A stretch of DNA of 64,000 nucleotides, taken from contig OU612071.1 of assembly GCA_914767715.1 (NCBI GenBank), positions 992,001 through 1,056,000 on the forward strand. Direction: 5' to 3'. A model generated the notes under the pieces. The model searched no databases. It was not told the DNA's origin and saw nothing but the letters and a program-made list of their open reading frames with translations. The translations under genes were made by a program, and so were the position numbers. This DNA is from Membranipora membranacea. Taxonomy: Eukaryota > Bryozoa > Gymnolaemata > Cheilostomatida > Membraniporidae. Positions 58,101-64,000 of the stretch are shown here, in pieces (the stretch's first letter is position 1; each line of letters begins with the position of its first letter).

Positions 58101-60887
58101 CCCTCACCTCTCAGGTCATCTATTCCCCCTCACCTCTCAGCTCATCTATTCCCCCTCACCTCTCAGGTCATCTATTCCCCCTCACCTCTCAGGTCATCTA
58201 TTCCCCCTCACCTCTCAGCTCATCTATTCCCCCTCACCTCTCAGCTCATCTATTCCCCCTCACCTCTCAGGTCATCTATTCCCCCTCACCTCTCAGGTCA
58301 TCTATTCCCCCTCACCTCTCAGCTCATCTATTCCCCCTCACCTCTCAGGTCATCTATTCCCCCTCACCTCTCAGGTCATCTATTCCCCCTCACCTCTCAG
58401 CTCATCTATTCCCCCTCACCTCTCAGCTCATCTATTCCCCCTCACCTTCTCAGCTCATCTATTCCCCCTCACCTCTCAGGTCATCTATTCCCCCTCACCT
58501 CTCAGGTCATCTATTCCCCCTCACCTCTCAGCTCATCTATTCCCCCTCACCTCTCAGCTCATCTATTCCCCCTCACCTCTCAGCTCATCTATTCCCCCTC
58601 ACCTCTCAGGTCATCTATTCCCCCTCACCTCTCAAGTCATCTATTCCCCCTCACCTCTCAGCTCATCTATTCCCCCTCACCTCTCAGCTCATCTCTTCCC
58701 CCTCACCTCTCAGGTCATCTATTCCCCCTCACCTCTCAGGTCATCTATTCCCCCTCACCTCTCAGGTCATCTATTCCCCCTCACCTCTCAGCTCATCTAT
58801 TCCCCCTCACCTCTCAGCTCATCTATTCCCCCTCACCTCTCAGCTCATCTATTCCCCCTCACCTCTCAGGTCATCTATTCCCCCTCACCTCTCAGGTCAT
58901 CTATTCCCCCTCACCTCTCAGCTCATCTATTCCCCCTCACCTCTCTGAGTTTTCATAACAACCGTGAAATTTTGAGGTCAGTGTGAGATCCCCCAAGTAA
59001 CGCATCATGACACACTGTTAACATGACTGGTATCAATTTGATTAGAGGATTACATGAATAGGACTTCACCTGGCCTGATGCTCTTTTTCAGATCGTTAGG
59101 AGAGATTTTAGCTGAGAGAGACGCTATATCTACAGAGTTAGAGACGACACTGGACTGTGCTACCGACCCGTGGGGTATTAAGGTACTCAGTCTATAGACT
59201 TACATAGTTATTGATCACCCTCATGGCTGATACATTGATGAGATAGATCTCAGGAAGACTGCTTATCAAACTGTTGCTTAGATTCACTATTAAAACAATG
59301 TGCAAAAACTTACAAAAATATCGCTTGTTACAACCAAATACTAAGAAATAGACAGGAAGTTATGATTCGGATTATCCTGCAGATGTCTAGTAAGGCATTC
59401 CACTCGACTGAGGAACCTGCGGATAATAATACGTTGCTCGGCCAACTTTGCTGAAGTTATTCAAAAGTCAACATATTAGAATAGCTTAAATTTGGGTAAC
59501 TCAAACAAGAGATTTGTTCATAAATATCAAATGTCAAATTTTCTCCCTAAGTTCAACCATCCATTAACATCTTATTCTTTAGGTTGAGAGGGTTGAGATT
59601 AAGGACGTACGCCTGCCTGTCCAACTTCAGAGAGCTATGGCTGCAGAAGCTGAGGCTAGTCGTGAAGCTAAGGCTAAGGCGAGTTGATTTATCCTACAGA
59701 AACATACAAAAACTGGATACAGTGCTGCTGAAGTTATAAAATTCATCTTGGTCTCTGTTTCTAGTTGCTCCCTTTAATGTAATGAATGTAACAAATAAGG
59801 GATTGAACTATTAACTGGGAGCTGAGGGCGGAAAGCTTTTAGCTTGAGAAAATAAACACGACCAGCACCAGCTTATATTGATAAAAGAAAAATGCAGGCA
59901 ATATTCTAATGGCAAATATTTAACCACCAAAAGGGGTAAACCTTTATTGAATTTTCTGTCCATCACCCATATTATATGCTCGGTCGTAAGATACTTACAG
60001 CACCTGTTCCTCACAGCCAATTAGAATGATAACTGCTGTAAGCGCCCCTCTGATTGGCTTGGAGATGTATTTCTTCAGCACAAGAAGGCTATTCATTTTT
60101 TTTCCGATACTTTGACGCTCACTTACAAACATCATTTTTTTATTCTGCAGGTTACCCCTACCTAACTTGTGCAAGTTATCCCTACCTAACTTGTGTATCT
60201 ATTCTGCAGGTTATCCCTACCTAACTAGTGTATTTAATCTGTAGGTTACCCCTACCTAACTCCTCTATTTATTCTGCAGGTTATTGCTACCTAACTTGTG
60301 TATATATTCTGCAGGTTACACCTACCTAACTTGTGTATATATTCTGCAGGTCATCCCCACTTTGCCTGCAGGATAGCCTTATGACATAGTCTATCTCTGC
60401 AGCACAGTGGTGGTGGCGCTGCCTTCCATCAAGAAAGGCAACTCCCAGGGTTCAAGGTTATGAGATATCAAAACCAGTGTTCCATTTAGGCCCAAATATT
60501 TCTAAATTATGGGTTTCCATTATTTCCCAATTTTGGTACTCAGACTAGGTGAATTAGTTCAAGCCCTATGCTGCAGAGACGAATGTATGCCTCAACAGTT
60601 CGCACATGCGCAGAGTGGGTCATACCAACCTAACTTGTGTGTATTTATTCTGCAGGTTATCCCTACCTAACTTGTGTATATTCATTCTGCAGGTTATCGC
60701 TGCTGAGGGAGAGCAGAGAGCGAGTAAAGCTCTGAAGGAGGCTGCCGATGTGATCTCACAGAGCGGTACAGCTCTACAGCTCAGATATCTACAGACACTG
60801 AACTCGATCGCCGCTGAGAGAAACTCAACTATTATATTCCCTCTGCCTATAGATCTACTCAGCGGGCTCGGCAAGAAGAGTGAATAA
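46144..60887 (+). CDS. Stomatin (SPFH/band-7 membrane protein), plus-strand paralog, 8 exons, 295 aa
   Basis: Exons: 46144-46246, 46477-46571, 49837-49909, 55453-55535, 56133-56284, 59092-59182, 59583-59678, 60693-60887 (stop TAA 60885-60887). Phases agree; total 888 nt. Exon 1 gives a short hydrophilic tail ([14 protein letters not shown]). Exon 2 gives the membrane hairpin ([20 protein letters not shown]) with the conserved Pro. The SPFH domain follows: [100 protein letters not shown], then [20 protein letters not shown] and [17 protein letters not shown]. It is about the usual stomatin length. Exon 7 ends at a GC donor (aag/gcgagt). An alternative exon 1 donor at 46190 keeps phase. Introns 3, 5 and 7 contain arrays of splice-like repeats. 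ATTAAA near 61023 may be the polyadenylation signal. Confidence 0.93.
46572..48497. other. Intron 2 of the plus stomatin gene, first part
   Basis: Apart from the intron donor I see nothing. Short frames such as 47512-47703 are not supported. Confidence 0.4.
48498..48826 (-). mobile_element. MITE-like element with tRNA-like core, copy 1
   Basis: Ends are inverted: 'cactatggtcccatgcttcg' at the left and 'cactatgttcccatctgtcg' on the other strand at the right. The core (minus strand, about 48605-48680) reads 'gcgtggctgaatggttagcg' then 'aaggattcaagtcccgg', close to tRNA A and B boxes. It matches copy 2 over nearly its whole length in opposite orientation. Confidence 0.7.
49081..49414 (+). mobile_element. 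MITE-like element with tRNA-like core, copy 2
   Basis: Left end 'atcacgatggtcccatg' and inverted right end 'tacactatggttccatgcct' match. The core 49225-49318 reads 'gcgtggctgaatggtgtgcg' then 'ggggttcaagtccta'. Shared flanks with copy 1 include 'ggatttcgggagt'-like and 'ggcattaaagtcaa' blocks. Both copies lie in intron 2 of the plus stomatin gene. Confidence 0.7.
49957..50319 (+). mobile_element. 363-bp non-autonomous transposon inside the exon-derived array, copy A
   Basis: Flanked by perfect 10-bp direct repeats 'ggggctaaag' (49947-49956 and 50320-50329), which are array sequence, so the array existed before the insertion. Same length as the copy at 39158-39520. Confidence 0.85.
50857..51219 (+). 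mobile_element. 363-bp transposon, copy B (made by the 900-bp duplication)
   Basis: Identical, as far as I read it, to copy A 900 bp upstream including its flanks. It therefore arose by duplication of the block and not by a new insertion. Confidence 0.85.
52165..52256. mobile_element. Hairpin element
   Basis: 'ccttgtcacgcgtccac' ... 'tttttgggttttt' pairs with 'aaaaacccgaatccaaaagc' ... 'ggctgcgtgacaag' with a short loop. It lies directly after the exon-derived array. Confidence 0.6.
52257..55452. other. Rest of intron 3 of the plus stomatin gene
   Basis: No coding segment. A 16-C run lies at 52686-52701 and 'gctgggggtgacaa' is doubled near 54230-54260. Short frames such as 52815-53027 and 54989-55210 are unsupported. 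Confidence 0.5.
55884..55976. repeat. 18-bp palindromic tandem repeat
   Basis: Units 'tgatagtcactcaatcag' repeat four times, and the first part is inverted relative to the rest ('gagtgactatcactgattga'), so the array folds on itself. Intron 4 of the plus stomatin gene. Confidence 0.85.
56958..58945 (+). repeat. 26-bp pyrimidine-tract/CAG minisatellite, about 76 units
   Basis: Units 'tcatctattccccctcacct' plus 'ctcagg' or 'ctcagc' repeat without a break; some have 'ctcttcc' or lack one C. Every unit looks like a splice acceptor (long C/T tract then CAG/G). The array starts about 670 bp after the exon 5 donor and ends about 145 bp before the true exon 6 acceptor (59091). The 665-codon open frame across it arises because no frame of the unit holds a stop. 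Confidence 0.95.
60141..60692 (+). repeat. 35-bp repeat of a complete 3' splice site before the last stomatin exon
   Basis: The unit is 'cctacctaacttgtgtat' then 'attctgcag/gttat'. Acceptor-like AGs end at 60150, 60209, 60244, 60279, 60314, 60349, 60655 and 60692; the last is the true one. Each unit has a branchpoint-like CTAAC, a pyrimidine-rich stretch, CAG and the first bases of exon 8 (GTTATC). Confidence 0.9.
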
Positions 60888-62835
60888 ACTGGACTCGCTA
60901 GAATATAACCGGTGATATCCTGTACGGGCGCAGCAGGAAAAGTGGTTAAACTTAACTTGCTGAACTTTAATTGGTAATGCATTATGTTATATTGAGAGTG
61001 TTGGACGTAGCTGCCAATTCAAATTAAAGAGAACATTTTAATCATAGACATCTTGGTTTCATCTGCAAAACGGTGATAAGTCATTGTTTTATTAGTTAAA
61101 AAGTAATTAAAGAATTTTAAATTCACTTTAATCAGTTATTGGGATATGAGATGAATATAAATCTAACTTGACTCACTAATTTGTTGCATTGTTCGATCTT
61201 GTGTGATGTACATTAAAAGGCCCGGTTTTATTTTTACTGCAATATCTCGCCATACATCATTATGTAGTGATATAGTCTAATTGTCTCCCCACGGTGTTTT
61301 AAAAGCAAAAGTATTGTGTAAGTTCATTTTGTCAAATCTGAGGCAAATAGAAAGGCACTTGTCCTTTTTATTTTACAAGGTGATAAAGTCAAGATGTCAT
61401 TGAATAATTTTTTTTTTTTATCTTTAGTATTCATCGTTTTATCTGTAAAAATTTACCTTGAGTTAATTTTCTGTTATTTATATTTCTTCATTGGTGGAAT
61501 TATTATTGTTATGGCGATAAAGTTAACTAAATGTATTGAGTATATATATATAAACTTTCAGATAATCAATGTAACATTGCTAAACTTGGTGAATTTCACT
61601 TCTATAAAATAATCTCAATGTCTCTAATGCGCTCTAGTTTTTACGTCTACCTCAACAATTATCCACCTCTTTAATTTAATTTTTCCATTTTACCTTTTGT
61701 TTCATGTTTCAGCAGTTAGAAATAAAAATTTAACATTTCATGTATTCAGCCATAGAGTTCCCTTCATACATTAGATCAATTATGGCATGCTGAATTTGGA
61801 GTTGGTCCCGTGTGTTGACGAGTCCCAAGCTTATTAGTGGAGGGGGTAATTCCAAATGCCTGCAAGCTCTGAGCAGGGAGGGTGGGCGGTGTATCCCACC
61901 CTCCCTGAGCTAATTACATCTTATCAACTTTTGCTGCAAAAGATATGAACTTTGAAGAGTACATGATTAGTAAGTAACAGGATGAGCCATTATTATCATA
62001 GATAGTACTCGCAGCCTGAAAAGAATAATAAATCTGACCTACAACAAGAGAATGTGGAATAACCAACCGCAGAATGTACAGAACTACATTATTTAAACAC
62101 CACCCGCATTGCTGTGCTGGGGTGATTCCAATCTAACTAATTAATATAGCAGACTGAAATCAGGCTGATTTAATACGAATCTTGGGAGTAGTCTTCTCTT
62201 TTTATTTGCAAGCACAACTCTCAGTTGCTTCTCAGTCTCAGCAGGGAGCACTCTGCATGTATATCAGTACTTACATGTTTTCGGTTCTGCCTGACTTTCC
62301 TCGACTGCAAAACGATATTGAGCTAAAGATTGACTCTCTCACCGGAGTGTTCTCATGTCACGCTGTGTGTTCTAACTGCTTACTTTCTCAGGTCTATTAG
62401 TTACAATCATCAGAATTGGTGTCATACTTTATATCACCGAATCAAGGAAACAGTGCACTACAAAGTTAGTGTGATGTGTCTTCATCTTTTACAGCATTTT
62501 TTTATCGATGACATATTGTGCTCAGATAAATTAGTGTCGAGCTGGCTGTGTAGTAGGTAGATAACTAAGGATCCTATTACATCTGGGGGAACTACAGAAT
62601 TACCATTTACTATTACAGGTAGTTTCTGATACGCAAATATATAAATGAATAGCAATAAAGTATGAGAGGGTGGCTTAAGATTTTGAGAAAATAGTACGAT
62701 CAATACAGTTGATTGACTGTCTGATTGTCTGGGATCAGGGAAGTCCTTATGATATATACACCCTTAGTCTTTTGCACCTCAAGATGAAAACTAGGCATAA
62801 AAATATCCTACCAGAGCAACTGTCGAATGGTTGAT
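60888..62835. other. Intergenic, no supported gene
   Basis: AT-rich. Contains ATTAAA near 61023, a hairpin at 61871-61910 ('agggagggtggg' against 'cccaccctccct'), and open frames at 61394-61612 and 62182-62560 without recognisable motifs. Confidence 0.45.
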
Positions 62836-62837
62836 GG

Positions 62838-63007
62838 TTATCGCAGTACGTTGTCGCAGTACGTCATCGCAGTGCCTTATCGCAGTACGTTATCGCAGCA
62901 TGTTATCGCAGTACGTTATCGCAGTACGTTATCACAGTACGTTATCGCAGTACATTATCACAGTACGTTATCACAGTACGTTATCGCAGTACGTTATCAC
63001 AGTACGT
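62838..63007. repeat. 13-bp minisatellite 'gttatcgcagtac'
   Basis: About 13 units of 'gttatcgcagtac' or 'gttatcacagtac'. The plus-strand frames across it are by-products. Confidence 0.9.
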
Positions 63008-63124
63008 TCAGCGGTTTGACATAAATTGAGTTTGTAGATAAACAATGACCTTATAATATCTTATCCAGGATAACTCTCTCTCTCTCCAGTAAACATAGCT
63101 ATGTTTTGGTCTCATTTGAACAAA

Positions 63125-63345
63125 GGATATATAAAGCCATTGCAATGCTCATAAATTACAATCTCAGCATCATTAAAGCCTATTACTTGCTATTTAATCC
63201 AAAGAATAAATTGGTTTAAAACTTGTGTTTGACATTAGTTTATGTCTGCGGCAATGAACATGTTAATGGATCATCTCCACTGGAAATGGAATTTCCTGCT
63301 CTGACTATAAATATATAACAGTTACCCGCCGATTATAGTGCGAGA
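63125..63345. repeat. Diverged duplicate segment, first copy
   Basis: Matches 63765-63955 in order: 'aaattacaatctcagcatca', 'ttaaagcct', 'ccactggaaatg', 'ttcctgct' and 'actataaatat'. The copies are about 640 bp apart and have drifted. Confidence 0.65.
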
Positions 63346-63764
63346 TGAGAAGCGGCGCGGTAAGTGTGTTATTCAGCCAGGACCAGTGCCAAAAGTATCC
63401 CTATTTCACTTTGATATGATGTTGATATGATGTTGATACTATGCCGCACCATGGGGTGCTGATATTTAAGTTATTTCTGTAATTGCAGATTTAGATAGGT
63501 ATCAAATTTCTCGCCTCTCCAGCACAATACAAAAACACATCTTCACACATTGAACACCAGTGGACAGTACTTTAAATTAAGTCAGACCTAATACTGAGAT
63601 TACAAAGACTACCCAAAGGCCGAAGGATGTTATAGTCAGACTGTTACTTGCATTATAAAGTTGTGTCAGATTTGCATGGTAAAAAAATTCAAGAGTGCAT
63701 TGAATTTGTTTACCATGCAAAACTGCCATAACTTTATCATAACATGCTTTGGTCTTTGAGAAGC

Positions 63765-63955
63765 CTTTCAATGCCATTGTAACGCATAAATCACAATCTC
63801 TGCATCATTAAAGCCTTTTATTGTTTGATAATCCTGAGACAAAATTGGCAACAGCAGCGGCAATTGGCAACGGAACATTTTATTGGATAATGTCCACTGG
63901 AAATGAACTTCCTGCTCCAACTATAAATATGTTACAGTTGATTGAGGGCAGGGTG
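63765..63955. repeat. Diverged duplicate segment, second copy
   Basis: Second copy of 63125-63345. The stretch 'ctataaatatgttacagtt' corresponds to 'ctataaatatataacagtt'. Origin unknown; could be a dispersed element. Confidence 0.65.
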
Positions 63956-64000
63956 TGATGGGGATGGGGTGCGTAGATATTCCTCTTACACTTTGCATTT

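Noticed and set aside
56951-58948. A 665-codon open frame rich in Ser, Pro and His
   Set aside because: It is a 26-bp tandem repeat with no stop in any forward frame, located within a stomatin intron; there is no start context or splice evidence.
62827-63024. Repeated 'YRSTLSQ' peptide frames
   Set aside because: Caused by the 13-bp minisatellite; two frames show the same pattern.

Overview
The window reads as nuclear DNA of an invertebrate animal. Genes are split by GT-AG introns, exons have clean phase relations, intergenic DNA is rich in transposons and minisatellites, and the proteins are animal-type: stomatin, a ubiquitin-specific protease, a FLYWCH-MULE transposase and several non-LTR retrotransposons. 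The mix (long ankyrin array fused to a DUF294/GlnD-like nucleotidyltransferase, endonuclease-tailed LINEs) suggests an early-branching marine lineage such as a sponge or cnidarian. That is inference; no species marker was seen.

Layout. 1-2.3 kb: decayed tandem repeats. 2.3-7.3 kb (minus): multi-exon FLYWCH-MULE transposase gene, probably decayed. 7.5-9.8 kb: two tRNA-derived SINE copies. 8.7-13.4 kb (minus): C-terminal two thirds of a ubiquitin-specific protease gene; exon phases agree throughout, but the long C-terminal exon has two in-frame stops and no catalytic Cys box was found. 14.1-16.5 kb: LINE relic and a 'GGGGCCAAG' minisatellite. 17.6-30.6 kb (plus): a three-exon gene for about 1,684 residues, with about 17 near-identical 39-residue ankyrin repeats, a helical linker, a nucleotidyltransferase domain and TPR-like repeats. 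Its second intron holds a 6.1-kb element with about 250-bp terminal inverted repeats and a perfect 10-bp target duplication; inside lie an endonuclease-tailed LINE (minus) and a second LINE (plus) inserted into the first. 30.8-33.5 kb: LINE relic and some exon-like segments of unknown identity.

34.7-60.9 kb: two complete stomatin genes, head to head (minus 44,795 to 34,656, 10 exons, 348 aa; plus 46,144 to 60,887, 8 exons, 295 aa), separated by 1.35 kb that could be a shared promoter. The paralogs differ in intron positions and in the N-terminal tail. Their introns hold tandem arrays whose units contain, or closely resemble, splice sites: a 53-bp unit copied from the end of exon 3 plus its donor; a 26-bp pyrimidine-tract/CAG unit; a 35-bp branchpoint-tract-acceptor unit leading into the last exon; and in the minus gene a short acceptor repeat before exon 6. 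They also hold independent insertions of one 363-bp transposon, and a MITE-like element with inverted ends and a tRNA-like core.

60.9-64 kb: no gene; hairpins, a 13-bp minisatellite and a diverged duplicated segment. The most interesting items are the ankyrin-nucleotidyltransferase-TPR gene and the splice-site arrays in the stomatin pair.
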